Source of the DNA: Uloborus plumipes
Taxonomy: Eukaryota > Arthropoda > Arachnida > Araneae > Uloboridae
Assembly (NCBI GenBank): GCA_038373865.1
Contig: JAXGGA010004519.1
Location: 23,433-87,432, forward strand
Reading direction: 5' to 3'
DNA: 64,000 bases
Shown: positions 38,211 to 51,420 of the stretch, piece after piece
Layout of the letters: each line of letters starts with the position of its first letter
How positions within the stretch are numbered: the stretch's first letter is position 1
The notes under the pieces: model-generated
Told to the model about the DNA's origin: nothing
Seen by the model: the letters and a program-made list of their open reading frames with translations, nothing else
Database searches by the model: none
Program-made: the position numbers and the translations under genes

Positions 38211-39462
38211 CACAATGGGGAAGCACAAAATAGTGAAATAATCATAGTATTATACTGTACATAAAACACGGACAATTACGTCGTCAGGGGAAAAAAAAAA
38301 AGCTAGACACTACATATACAAGAATGTTTTGCAGGAGGGGATGCTCACAAAAATTTGCTATTTTTCTTAGCAGCATTAAAAACATGAAAAAGTGACCTGC
38401 GAAAAATAAAACAAAATTACAAATTCGCGACAGTTTCTAACACGAACAAATGTTGTTGACCGGGTAAACTCATAAGCAGTGAAGCAAAGTTTGCGGTTAC
38501 AAAAACTGCAGCAGGTCTAGAGAAATAGCTTGCATATCATTATGAAAGGTGAAAAGGACAACTGGGAAAATAGTAAAAAGTGAAAAACGGAAAAAAAGAA
38601 GCATGTAAAAAGAAAAAAAAAGTAATAATAATCAATACAAAAAGTGAGAAACTACGTTAGACATTAGCAAAATAGGTCACATAAGACTTTTATTGCAAAG
38701 GGCCCTACTTTCCTAATGTCGAATGAATAAAAAAATGAATATAATAATTATCTAAAGAGCTTTTAGCAATTTAAGGTTTGTATTGACAAAATCCTCTGCA
38801 GATAGTTTTTTATTTTAAAACTTTAATGAGGATATTTTAATTCAATGAAATCAGATGATTAACCTGAAATGCAAAAGAAAGTATTGAATCAAAAAGATAA
38901 AAAGATTCTTTGAAAGGCAAACATTTAAATCAGCTTGGTTGATATTGTCATTATTAAGGACAAGCTCTAAATCAGGTGGGTAAATATTTTTAGGAACGCT
39001 GGGAAAAGATATGAAAAAAATGCAAATAATTAGGTCAGTAACGTATCTCGCCTTTGGAATAAAAATAAGTAAAACTTTTTTTACAAAATAGTGTTATTAA
39101 AAGTTTGATAAAAAAAAAGATTATTTTAAGTTCTAAGGGATGCCATTAACTTGAATGCAACATTGTTCTCCGATGTGAATATAGTTGTTGAAAGACAAAA
39201 ATAAATAAGAGTCTTCCAAAATTTTTATGAATTTCTAGAACGGTTTAAAAGTCATGAAACCAGGACAAAAGTATCTCTTTAACACTAGAACGCTGGAAAA
39301 TTTTGTACCCTAGAACGCCAACTGGTGTCATTTAACATTAGTGCAAAGTAAGAGAGATATTCAAACAAATAAAATGCAGCTATCGTATTCTTTTCTTCAT
39401 AATATATGAGTGGTGTTAATATATTAAAGTGGGATGAAGTTTATCGATCCAATTTAATTATA

Positions 39463-40115
39463 CAGGGTGTCCACTCCAATCGTGGACCAATAGCTAATTT
39501 CTAAACCGTTAGAGATACGCATATAGTTTATTTAGGAAAAAATCTCCAAATTATGAAAGGAATTTTGGGTCTATTCAATGTTTTTCAAAAAATCAAATTT
39601 TGAAAGAGTTACGAAATTTAAATTTTTATACAGCCCCCCAGTCCTATCAATCATATTTAGTAAAACATTCTTGACACTGTAACGTTTAAAACTAAAAAAA
39701 AAAATCACTCCTCTACCACAAAAATTGACCGAGTTATGACGTTTTGAAAAATCAAGATTTTGAAAGATTTCGCATACGGTCCCTTAAGCAATCGCTCGAT
39801 GACGTCATGAAATAATGCAAAATCTTGATTTTTCAAAGTGTCATAACTCCGTCAATTTTTGTGGTAGAGGAGGGATTTTTTTTTAGTTTTAAACGTTACA
39901 GTGTCAAGAATGTTTTACTAAATATGATTGATAGGACTGGGGGGCTGTATAAAAATTTAAATTTCGTAACTTTTTCAAAATTTGATTTTTTGAAAAACAT
40001 TAAATAGACCCAAAATTCCTTTCATAATTTGGAGATTTTTTCCTAAATAAACTATATGCGTATCTCTAACGGTTTAGAAATTAGCTATTGGTCCACGATT
40101 GGAGTGGACACCCTG
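39463..40115 (+). mobile_element. TA-flanked hairpin element, copy 3 of 3
   Basis: CAGGGTGTCCACTCCAATCG at the left and its exact inverse at the right, flanked by TA (39461-39462, 40116-40117). The arms are about 300 bases and the loop around 39765-39825 is in the same orientation as copy 1. By eye it is very close to copy 1, so it is probably recent. Confidence 0.88.
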
Positions 40116-42713
40116 TATATTGAAGAAAAAATACTTATGAAGGATAAATAAAAAATGATCAAATAAGCTATGTGCTAAAATATAATTGAAGTTAAAAATC
40201 AACGTAAACAAAGCACAAATTAGGTAGGAAGTACTGCAAATAACTATTTCAAGGCTGTAAGGAGCAAAAAAAGACAGGGCAAATCAGCTTGGGCAAAAAA
40301 GGACAGCACACAACATGTTAGCTGTGAAAGAACGTTCTATCACAGCTTGTATATTGTGCCTCGTTCAAATATTAATACTGGCGATCGACATTACTTGTAA
40401 AAGAATAAAAGCTATTAATTTTATTATTTTCCAGATAATTTAAAACATGTTTATTGTTTTTAGTATTCCAAGTGTAGGTTTGGGGCTCTTGGGGAAGGTC
40501 GCTAGTTTTTTAAACCCCCCTCTTGCAAAATAGAAAGAGCTTTATGAAGTAGAGGCTGTGGTTTTCCCCTGCGTACTATTCCCTGCTTCACGTCCTTCCT
40601 GTTTATTTTTTATTGTTTTTTGTAAGTTTTTAAACTTTGTGATTTTCATAAATATTTTTGTAATGTTTTTGTTTATAGCAGCTTTGCGCTGACATTACAG
40701 TACATTTGGGGGTCTTGTGAACCTTTTTCACGTCGTGTAATTGTTTTTCTTTTTATTTTTGTGAAATCTATAGCTTGCATTTTTTGTGATGAGCTTATGT
40801 AGACGTTTCATAACTTGTTTGAATTTTTAAAAATACTTTTAGCACTTTACTTTTAATAGTTAGTTTCTTACAATATGATGATAATGAGATTTTTAAATAG
40901 TTATGTAGATTTAAACACTTTTTCACTGACAGATAGCTAATTTGTTTTTTTACTCACATTTATCTCTGATAAATATTTTATTAACTATACATATAAAGTG
41001 AAAACTAGTTAACAACTTAATATTTTTTGCCTTCCTCTTTTAAATGTGTTGCTGTGTTTGAAATATTTTTGAGAAACTCCTGTAAAATTAATTTGAGGCT
41101 TCGTTACGTAGTTTGTTTTAATACGCTTTATTTTTAAGGCAGCATTTCAAAATAAATTTAACGGTGTAAATATCCTTATATCCTTATTTATTGCAATGTC
41201 TAAAGTATCAAACACTTTTTCTCTGACAAACTTTATGGGGATATACTTAAAGTTATACGCTTTTTTTTTACAAGAAAGCTTTAAGCCAAGGTCATATTTT
41301 GTTATGACATTGTATCTGTATTAAACGAATATTCTCTTTGTGGAAAAAGGACTAAACATACTTTTGGATCGTCCCTTGCAATTTAACGCTGTCACAGAAC
41401 TCAGCTTTTTTTGACAAATAATAGCAATTTTACCACAATGTTTGCTGACATGCACTTTCGCTTTGAGGTTATTCATTGTTTTTAAGAAAAAATATGTTTT
41501 GGTTTTCAATCGTTGAAAGGTATTTGACTGGTTTGCCTGGTAATTGATAAGGGTGATCCCTTATTGTCAATCGAACAATTGAGAAACAATTTTGGTAAAA
41601 AATTGTCAACATTTTGATTTTGTTATTAATCATGTAGTAACTACACTTAAAATCTGTTTAATGGATTAAACCATTGCAAATATTTGATTTTAGGTCACTC
41701 GCTTGAGTATTAAAACACTTATTATTTACACATTATTTTATGTTTTTTGAAGAAAATATGACTCTCTTTTATGATTTATGCTACGTTCACGCATTATTGC
41801 CTTTTAATGACCTTTAAAATTTGCATCAGCATTACAAAGCAGGAAAAATTTACTTTTGAAGAGGCTAGTAAATTAAAACGGTATCGGCACATAAAGCGTT
41901 AGCATTTATGCAAAATGCTAACGCTTTTGTATCTTGAACATGATTTGAAACATTTATAGTTAATATGAGTTGTTTTCGTTCGCCCTCTGGAATACTGTGT
42001 GCTGGTTTATTTCAATCTCGTTCATTGTGTTTTTTGTACAAAAATAGCATAAAATACGTTTATACTGTTCATTTAGTTACTTTAGTCAGTTTTTTGAAAA
42101 TAATTATTTCTAAAAGTCTTTATCTTCGATGTTATCTATAATAAACTAATTATAACTTTGGGTCAGTGAATAGTGAGTTAGGTTTCTTTTTTTTTTTTGG
42201 TTTAAAATAGGCAAAGATGATATTAAATACTGAGAGCGTTGCAGTTTTAGTTTGGGTAGCAAAAATCACATTATCTAAAGCTAAATAAGCCTGATTTCTG
42301 TACTCCAACATCGATTTTCTAGCATCAGACACATATTCTCTGATTTAGAAAAGGATGCAAATTATATCAGTCGTTCCTTTTTAAAAAATTAAAGCTGATT
42401 TACAAAAACAAAACATGCATCTCTTATGAGAAAACCTTTGAAAAACCTTTGAGAAAAATATATAAGTTATATCAAGTTCCATTTGTTAAGCTTTGTTTTT
42501 TAGAAACTTTTCAACCATTTATGATTTTTTATTTTAAAATGTGGCATTGTGTCCAATATTTTACCAGAGGCTCACCAAAGAAGATAATTAAAAAAAAGTT
42601 TCTCTTAGCTCGTTATTTTGAATCAGAATAGATAAGAAAAAATAATTTAAAAATAAACTAAAGTAATCACTTTTTATACAATACAAACACAGTTTAGTAT
42701 ATTTGCTTTTTGT

Positions 42714-44506
42714 TTAACCCATTAATGCCTGACATTTTTTTTTCAACGATACTTTGTATACTGGTTACAAATAGTGTATAATGGACAGGAAAAATAGTTA
42801 AAAAATTATCGTGTAAAAATTAAATTTTTTATTTAAGAAAGAAAAATCGTCCCTAAAAAGGGACGCTAGGTACCATAGGGTACATACTTTTTTACTAAAA
42901 TTTTTTTTCTGCCTACGATGTAATATTGAAAATGACAATTTATAAGAAGAAATAAAAGCAGCAATTAACATAAACTGGGAAGTAGATTCAGAGAACAAGG
43001 ACATATTGGTGTTGTTGAGTATGAAAGTCAGCAAAGCATTTGTTCTGCAAACCTACGTATTGCATTTGCTGCATTCCGATAAGCTCTTTTACTTCAATGG
43101 GCACATCTTATCTGAGTCTTATTTAAAGCAATATAACAACTAGCCCCATAATACCTAACTCAATCCGGTACTCTTAAGCTCAATGCATTCTGTACAGCAG
43201 CTTCTAAAATAAAAATGAAGAGCGGCTACCACCATTTTTTAGAGTGAATCAAAAACCGGTAGTTCCCGATATTTGATGCATGGGATCTTTTTCCCTATGC
43301 AACGATTGTACTGAGCAACCATATATATTTGGTTCATCAATTTCAATTACTTTCTTCTCGCTGTTGGACAATCGCTTAGCCTTTACAATAGGATGAAATC
43401 CATGAAGATTCAATGCAAGTTATGACATTGCTATTATTCCACCGAACCAACGTAATATTATTTTACCAGTCATCGACAGTTATTCAAAACTTCCTCTCTT
43501 TTCTTTTTTGAACAACGTAACTTTAGTTCATGAGCATTTTTTAATCCAATTCTTGCACAAAACCTTTCTGCGATAAATAATCACGTAGGAACGCAAGAGA
43601 AGTAAATAGATTGTCACAGTAGAGATCAAAATTGGCATTCTTAGGGAATTCTGAAATTAAATCTGCAACCCCCCCCCCCTTTTCCAAACAACAGACACAT
43701 ATGCAATCCATGAATTCTTCATCAAGGTGAAATGCTAAGCTTTTGAAACAGCTTAGAGCTTCTTCAACAGTCAGACTAAACAGTAATAGACACCTAAATA
43801 CATAATGGAAAGTAATTAAATACAACGAATAATTAGTGTTTTAAAGAACTACATTTTTGAAATAGCTTTCTTTCAAAATTTACCTTGAGTATTTTTTGTA
43901 ATTAAAAGAAAAAGAGAGAAAATATTAAAGAACGTTGTATAATCAAGTTTATATATTAATTAATTTAATTTAATTAGATTTTTTAAATAAAATAAATTTT
44001 AAAAATGACAATTATTATCTGTTTTTCAGTCTAAAAACATTTACTAACTTCTTTTGATATAAATTATAGATTCTAAGCAAGAAACCAGCAACGGTTAAAC
44101 AATGCAGCCAATGGTGCCTAGCGTCCCTTTTTAGGGACGTTGTTAAATTGCTATAAAATCCTAAAAAAATTTAAAATTTACAAAATTGCAAAAAAAGGTA
44201 AACCAAAACATCGATCAAAGTAGCACATATATCAAACACAGATAGATTTACTTGTTAATAACTTTAAAAAACTTAGCTTTTTGTTCTTGAGATTGTGAAC
44301 GATGTAATTTTTGAAAAAGATCATAATCAAATGGCTACAGATCACACTTTACAGCGGTTAGGTGCTGAAATCTGTTAATACAGAATTGAAGCAATACCAA
44401 AGCAATAATTGAACACAATTATTTGGTTGAAATGTTCATTTTTGGAAAATTCAGACTCACTTTTTGGACCGTCCCTAAAAAGGGACGCTAGGCATTAATG
44501 GGTTAA
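42714..44506 (-). mobile_element. piggyBac element, degraded
   Basis: TTAA at both ends (42714-42717, 44503-44506); the inverted termini CCCATTAATGCCT are identical at both ends. A subterminal AGGGACGCTAGG motif lies inside each end (42860 and 44480). The minus strand carries a broken piggyBac transposase (separate entry). The element at 60354-61157 is its short derivative in the opposite orientation. Confidence 0.9.
43150..43825 (-). pseudogene. piggyBac transposase, C-terminal half, broken
   Basis: The open part (43825-43541) ends PKNANFDLYCDNLFTSLAFL..YLSQKG, the conserved piggyBac block around one of the DDD catalytic aspartates (..DN.FTS..L...L...G). Further along the minus strand in shifted frames come KKEKRGSFE (usual RG..), ILRWFGG and LNLHGFHPIVKAKRLSNSEK then KVIEIDEPNIYG. 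This matches the following W.DN..V...S, VKR.S..EK....V..P..I..Y order. Stops and frameshifts make it inactive. The N-terminal half and the rest of the core are not recognisable. Confidence 0.85.
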
Positions 44507-46094
44507 ATAAAAACTTTTAAGTGTTAGATAAATAAAAGATAATATATTTGAAAATAATACTAAAAATCAGAAACGATGCTACTGATACATAATGCGCCTT
44601 TTAAATTAACGAATATTTTTATACCTTAATTTCAGCAGTCTAAAAGCTTTACCTATGATTCGGTAACGCTGCGTTAGCTTGAAGAAGGTTGCTTAAAATC
44701 AATCTTCGTCCATTCCAAATCCTTACCTTAACCATTCATACATTTGAGTGCATTACACTTTCCCATTCCAATTTACTCTCCCGAAATTTCATTATTCTGC
44801 ATTTGGAGGAATAAATGGATATTCCCTTATCAAAATGTTGCAGACATGCATTTAACTGATTAAAATGATTTATAGCTAGTAGATGTGACGGACAGTTGTG
44901 CAAGAATAGCATGTAAGCAGTTTGAGTATATCTTAAAGTAATTATATTTTTCTATTCTTAGAGGCAGGAAAACTAAAGTGTTATAGCAGTTAATTAGATT
45001 TTAAATATTTTTAAGAATATTTAAAATTTATAATATTTAAGACTTAAAATTTATGAACATTGCTTAATTAACCTTAATAAAAGTTAGAAACACGAATCTG
45101 TAAAACTAGTTACGATAATTATAGTATAAAAATGTAATTTTTATTTTACTTCCAAAATCTTTAATATAATGTAATACTTTCTGCTAGAACTTTGAGAGTA
45201 TCTTTTAGCATAATATCACATGAATGACGCTTTAAAACACGTTTTAAGGATACAGTGGGCACGAAAAATGTTTTTTTTTTATTTTTTTCAATTATTGATC
45301 GATATGTCTAAAACTTTGTGTGCTTGTATATTTACTACATCTAAAAGCATTAAAAAATGGTAAAAAAACAATGAATTTTTTTTTAAATTTAAAATTAATT
45401 TTTTTTTAAACAAAACTTCAAAATGTTCCATGCGTCCCAATTTTTTCCAAAATTTTAATTTCCACTTAATTTCCAATTATTAGGCATGATTGAAAAAATC
45501 TATGCATTACATGTAATGTTTTATGAGATTGTTTATAAAAGATGGCTGAAAATTAAAATTTGTATTAATTTTTCAGCCAAAAAACTTGTATACATTTTAC
45601 TTATACAACTTTTTTTTTCTTACTTATCCACATTTTTCTTATTCATTGACCAGTTTATTCACTTATTTACTCATTATTTAGTTTTGTAAGAATTAATGCA
45701 TTTATATATTCACTAATTAGTTTAAAGAAGAATACTTTTAAGAAAAGAAAAGAAAATGTTTTGTAAAAAAAAAAAAAAAAACTTTCTTCTTTTATTTGGA
45801 TTTAAATATTTACTGGAGAAATCAAAAATACCATTTTAATACACGTTTTATTATAAAAAAAATATTTTTCTTTGTGAATGTACTGTAATATTTAGAAAAA
45901 TCAACTTTGGTGAGTTTAAACATTTTCTTAACTATTTCATTTTTAAAAGTATCTACATTTTCAACCACTATCAATAAGTTACTGGGTGGAGGTCATCTCT
46001 GGCATTTTCTAAGTACAAGTCATAAGGCTTCAAAATTTTGAAAACGGCTCGAAAAATAGACCATTTTCATACACTGTTAAACATTTTCCTGACA

Positions 46095-46147
46095 TTTTAC
46101 GGTAAAAGTTACTGGCATCCATGTTGATAGTAACTTTTACCGTAAAA
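46095..46147. repeat. Perfect 19-bp stem with 15-nt loop
   Basis: The arms TTTTACGGTAAAAGTTACT and their exact inverse lie at 46095-46113 and 46129-46147. It is part of the CACTGTTAAA element. Confidence 0.9.
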
Positions 46148-46154
46148 TATTTTT

Positions 46155-46330
46155 TACTGTAAAATTTTACGGAAGAGAGAACGAGGATTAAAAAGCGCGC
46201 AATACGAACGACAAGGATCGAACCCAGGACCCAATTTTTACACACTGCTTTACTATTCACGGTACCAGATGAGACATATCAGGAGAGCGGAAATAGGGTG
46301 TGATCTGCATCGCACAGTAAGTCACGTGCT
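46155..46330 (-). mobile_element. tRNA-derived SINE-like sequence
   Basis: On the minus strand GGGTTCGATCC (46225-46215) is an exact match to the RNA polymerase III B-box. An A-box-like stretch, AATAGTAAAGCAGTGTG, lies about 30 bases upstream, as in a tRNA. No poly-A tail or target duplication was found. It may be a captured SINE fragment within the surrounding element. Confidence 0.5.
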
Positions 46331-47275
46331 GACCAATTTTTTTGTCGGTACAATTTACTGTAAAAATTTTCTATACTGTAAACGCTACATTTTACAATAA
46401 TATTTACCATAAAAGCTTCCTGAATATTTAACAGTGTATGTATTATTTTATCAATGCAACGAAGTCCTTTCTAAAATGTATATGCGCACTTTGATATAGT
46501 TTTAGTTACCTTCGTAGCTAGACATAAGCTTGTTAGTCATACCTGATAAAGTTACATTATAATGCAATCACCTATCCATTAATCAATGAGAATAGTTTCT
46601 ATTCAATTCAGCCAAACGCTAGATACCTTACTACATTTGACTGTATTTGTCACACGGCGAACCGGGACATTACACATATTAAACTAAGCGTATCATTTAT
46701 GGTATTGCAGTAGCAAAGTTCTTTTAAATTGCTCTTTTATTAGTCGCTTTCAATATTTTTCTTCTAAATATTATTGCTCTGTTGGTGGCATTTCTAAGTC
46801 TTTAGGTAGTAGAAAATACATTTTATGATAATGAAAAATCAGTAATTTCGTTGAAATGCATTCACATAACAAATATCATTCCTCTTTGTTCCTTAATTTT
46901 AACCCATCAAATCTATTTTTTCTATTCTCCTTAATGAATTCATAATCACATTACTAAGAAACTTGCCAAAATGCATCAATGAAAAATATACCTTTGTGCT
47001 TATTATATATTTAAATTATTATCGTTTTAAGAATAATTGGACTAAAACGCGTAATTGATAAATGAAATTTCTTTTGTAGTATCAAAATAACGTAACACAA
47101 ACAATCCTGCAGATGGTGCAGCAATTATAATCAAGCAAAAGTCAAAAGCTACTGCATCAACTACAAAAAGCAGAAATATATTTTAATAATGTATTTAGAC
47201 GTAAATTACACTCTCCTCCCGGCATTCTCCTACAGGATGTTTTTCAAACAGTATGTAATTCATAAAATTAGTATA

Positions 47276-48378
47276 TGGGCGATTCTCTGTAAACTCGTCA
47301 ATTTTCACACGAAATCTGTCCGGGCATCTTTTTTTGAAATGTTCGTATAATTATAATACTATTGCTCATATAATGAATCTATTACTTTAGTTTGAAAGAG
47401 GGTCAATTGAAGCTTGTGTTTTTCTGAAAAATTATGACAGGGGTTAAGTCCCCCGCCTGGTATAACTAGGCAGGGGACTATGCCAGGTGTCTGTGTTTTT
47501 GCTCTTTGTTGCGTAATATCTGCAAACATATTGGAACATAATTAGTTATGAGACTACCTATAAATTTAGGCACAAATCGTGGACATAATATCTAATATGT
47601 CCACGCAACGACCCTGATGCATACTTTCCTCACAAATGTGGTTCTCAAAGTAAACCAAGTATCGTTTCAACACCGTTTTCAGCAATTTCAGCAAATTCAC
47701 ACTGATTGCTTTAAACTTCATGTCATAAAACATTTGAAAGAGTAACTGATTTTTTCTATTGGAGCTTTGAATTTGTCTCAAAGGGGACTGTTTGAAAAAT
47801 CTCCGGACAGAATTTACATGGTAATTTTAAGTTTTAGAAATACGTAATTAGACCTTATATCATGAAAAAAATATAGCTGAATTATTCCACTTTTAAATAT
47901 TAATTGCCAAATTTATGTAGTGTTGATAGGATTTTTGGAATATTACCTTGAAGTGTTAGACAATACGATTGGGACAGCCACGGGACTGTGTTTTTAGCCC
48001 TTAGACAATTTCTAGAAAAAAAAATGTTATGGATCAAAATACAATTGGGCCACAGAGCCAAATAATTGTCTTAAGATGCATTAATTTATTGTTACATATT
48101 GACATATCGGCATATGCTCTCAACTCCCCCAGACTTACCCAAATTTTCTAAAACTGTTACAGTATAACTTAAAATATTCAAATAATGTGTTAATTAATGC
48201 TACTGTATTGTTTTAGCAAAAAAATCTTTGTTTATTCCTGCTTTAAAATACTGCTTTCTATTTATTCTGTTTATTAATGATTTACTTGTATTAAGCGCGA
48301 TAATTACTTTATTACACTTTATATTTTTTAAAATACTCTGTCCGGACAGCCAATTACCAGTTTACAGAGAATTGCCCA
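47276..48378. mobile_element. TA-flanked inverted-repeat element (1.1 kb)
   Basis: The left end is TGGGCGATTCTCTGTAAACT and the right end is AGTTTACAGAGAATTGCCCA, with one mismatch between them and TA on both sides. An internal CTGTCCGG / CCGGACAG pair recurs (47318, 47795, 48340). A small hairpin AGTCCCCCGCCT / AGGCAGGGGACT lies at 47447-47479. A minus-strand frame at 47781-47566 has no recognised motif. TA flanks suggest a Tc1/mariner or IS630-like MITE. Confidence 0.75.
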
Positions 48379-48829
48379 TATGTATCACTATGAAAAGATG
48401 AATATCAAAATTCAAATACACAAGTATTGCACAATTTAATTCATTTTTTAAAGCAATGGCATTGATAATACATGTATTTTTCAGTCCTTGTTACTTGAAA
48501 ATGTGTTCCTTAATTAATAACTTTTTTATCCTTCGTTAGGAAAAATATGTCGTCATTATCCCGAAGTTTTTCGCAAAAAAACATTAAAATTGAATTAAGG
48601 AAATTTACTATTCTCTACGAAAGTAGAGGTAAAAGTTACAACTTCAACGGACTTTTTTTTTTTTAATTTTGAAGAGTGGTCTGGTCGATTTGATTCCCAC
48701 TTTAATTTAACACTTAAAACACTTTTATTTCTCTAGCATCTCTAATCTATTTACAAAAAAAAAAAAAAAAAAAGAAAGAAAATGCTTTTTTTTTTTCATT
48801 TATCTCATTTCATCCTCTTACTCGAAGCA

Positions 48830-49340
48830 TCGGCACACATGACATAAATACTTTAAAACCCTCCGGAGACCGACTGAAAAACCATGAGCTCAAACTAAGG
48901 CGCTGAAGCTCTTAGCAAAATCAAAACATACGAAAACACTATCCCAAGTTCTCGAAGATCCACTGGAGCAAGAATTGCAAACATAGTTGAAAGATTGGAG
49001 AAATAGCTTTTCTTACTTTACCAAGGCGTCCCTCTGGAGACTAGTTGCGAGCACAAGACGTGTAATGGATATGCAAATGGTCTTATCTTCTTCGCCACTT
49101 CACCATCACATCTCTGGACTCATCAGGGGTAATTATCTGTAAGGGTCACACGACACTTACTCCTGGGGAGTGCTCCTATCTACTCCTCCCGTTTGTCAAC
49201 GAGTTTGACGTTTGTAGCCTCGACTCAGCAGATTTTCGAATGTACGATGTTGGCTCAATGTTCTCCCAGGGGTGGAGGGGATTCCTATCGCTGTTCTTTC
49301 AGTACTGTACTGCTGCTTGTCACTACTACTTATTCGATTT
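48830..49340. other. GC-richer, unassigned intronic block
   Basis: Clearly richer in G+C than the surrounding intron, with no visible inverted or tandem repeat and no recognised protein. The longest + frame (49193-49654) has no known motif. Candidates are a conserved non-coding element, an unrecognised retroposed fragment, or an exon of an intronic transcript. Confidence 0.4.
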
Positions 49341-49573
49341 GTTTACGCTTCATTACGAGGTACATCATATCTTTTCGCAGAGCAGAATTTGGCTCAGCAA
49401 TTGTTTTTTCACATTTAAATAATTTTTATTACCTTGTTGAAATAAAATATGTCTTTGTAGATTTGAATTTAAATTACAATATATTATTGTACGCGGTTTT
49501 TTTTTTTTTTTTGTTAATTTACGCAAGATTAGTTAATTTACCCTCACATATTTGCTATTTTATTTCTCTTTTC

Positions 49574-49960
49574 CCAGCTAAAAAAGTTCTGCAAAAAATT
49601 TGCAAAAAAAAATGGGGATATTTGGAACGCAGATTTTACAAAAAAAATCTTTAAGATTTTTTTTGCAGCATTTTTCTGCAAAATATGTGTTCCAAATATC
49701 CCCAAAAATTCTGCATATTTTTTACAAAAAAGATCTTAAGATTTTTTTTGCAGAATTTTTCTGCAAAATATGTGTTCCAAATATCCCCAAAAATTCTGCA
49801 TATTTTTTACAAAAAAGATCTTAAGATTTTTTTTGCAGAATATTTCTGCAAAATATGCGTTCCAAATATCCCCAAAAATTCTGCATTTTTTTGCAGAATA
49901 TTTCTGCAAAATATGGGTTTCAAATATCCCCAAAAATTCTGCATCTTTTCAACATTTTTT
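49574..49960. repeat. Tandem array, 85-bp unit, with inverted leader
   Basis: Units AAATATGTGTTCCAAATATC begin at 49681, 49766, 49851 and 49909 (the last one short). An inverted copy, GGGGATATTTGGAACGCAG, precedes the array at 49615. The left edge reads CCCAGCTAAAAAAGTTCTGC, which resembles the inverted TTTTTTAGCTGGG at 58101-58113, the edge of the other array. Reading frames here are repeat artefacts. Confidence 0.8.
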
Positions 49961-51187
49961 TTTTTTTTTTTTTTTGTAATCTTTGCAAAATATATTCCAA
50001 TTAAACAAATTACTTTTCAAATTTTTAGATTTAGCATTATTCAAATTCATATGAGAGGTACTAAGAATAACTAATCTATGTATACACCTTTTTTGTTAAA
50101 CTGCCCGTTCAAGATCTGAGAAAAAACAGATAGTGAAACGACCTTGCCATATTTTTAGATATCACCAATGTTACTTTTTATCTATAATACCACATATGAC
50201 ATTTCATAATAAACAAGAAATTTTCAACCAAAGAAAAAAAAACAATACCCAGGTATTTATTTGGAAAAAAAATTCATTGTTGACTATAATAAATTTTAAT
50301 ACTTTAGAATGTAATGCAGGTATCCGACTGATTTCATTTGCAGCAGGGAAAATATTTAGGTGCCCCTAAAACATGGCATATTATTTTTCAAAATATTCCT
50401 TTTAGAAAAAAATAATTTCGAAATTTGCAGATTGAACACTTACCTTTTCTTGACTACCTTACCTTAACAGACCTACCTTTCAATAAATTTGAAACAACTC
50501 AGTAATATCTTTATTGAAATTTTACACACTGAAGTGAAAAACACATTTCTAAATAAATAATTGAAAATATTTTAAAGGATCAACACTTGATTGAAATTAT
50601 TTTTAAAAAAAAGGAAAACTTCAAAATTTAAAAAAGGGCAGGAAGCCAGTTTTTCAATCACAAGTTCCATTACTCCAAATTCCTGGAAAGAAAAAAAACT
50701 TAAATCATGTAGAGACTAATATGTTAATTTGTAAACTACTTTTTTCTTCTACACCATAAACTATTGACCTCGTTTAATCGGGTAACAGGTAAATGAATAC
50801 CCCATTTATACAAGTAAAACATTTCGGAACCCAATATTTTCCCATAGACCCAATGTTAATGGTCCCCGCTTAATCAAATAGTTTTCCCCGACTAATCAAG
50901 TGTGTTTGTCAGATTTAAAAAATAATTGTGTTAAGAAAATTTTCGATTAAAAATAAATTAAGTAAAAGCAAACAATTGTTCCCCTCAAAATATTAAATAA
51001 TATTTTCCGCCATATACAGGCAAGAAAAACAACATTCACATTGCAAAAACTTTTCCAATATTTCCTTAAATTTCTTTTGTCTTTGCCACAACGAAAAAGA
51101 AAACATTGCGCAGATGATAATTAAAATAAGAACAAAGAAATATTAACCATTGTTAAAAAAATAATTCCGGTGAAAAAAATAATTCCT

Positions 51188-51420
51188 ACTGGTCCCAGAC
51201 CAGTAAAACTTGCTTTGGACCATCTCAAAAAATTAATGAGTGGTCCTTGGGGTCCACTCATTAATTTTTTGGGAAACAATTTCAATTTAATGGGAAACCA
51301 TTTTTATTTTCAATAAAAAAAATAAGGTTAGTTATTTAGCATTAAATTTAACGCGGACCAGTGCTGCTACTTGCGGACCAGTAATATATAAATATTCACT
51401 GGTCCGAAGGACCAGTAAAA
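51188..51420. repeat. Cluster of palindromes around ACTGGTCC
   Basis: A perfect 17-bp stem lies at 51227-51243 / 51254-51270 (AAAAAATTAATGAGTGG, loop of ten bases). It is flanked by ACTGGTCCCAGACCAGT at 51188 and ACTGGTCCGAAGGACCAGT near 51395, plus two GCGGACCAGT words between. It is probably a small unclassified inverted-repeat element. Confidence 0.6.

Larger units (their letters stand above)
46072..46436. mobile_element. CACTGTTAAA-ended element with tRNA-like insert
   Basis: The ends are CACTGTTAAACATTTTCCTG and (reversed) CACTGTTAAATATTCAGGAA, with TA on both sides (46070-46071, 46437-46438). The interior has TTTACTGTAAAA motifs like the CACTG family and a perfect 19-bp hairpin at 46095-46147. 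The middle, about 46150-46330, is GC-richer and contains a tRNA-like promoter on the minus strand. Confidence 0.65.

Noticed and set aside
49193..49654. Possible exon in the GC-richer block
   Set aside because: No recognised motif and no convincing paired splice sites; kept only as an unexplained block.
49600..50074. Overlapping Phe/Lys/Asn-rich frames
   Set aside because: These are products of the 85-bp tandem array.
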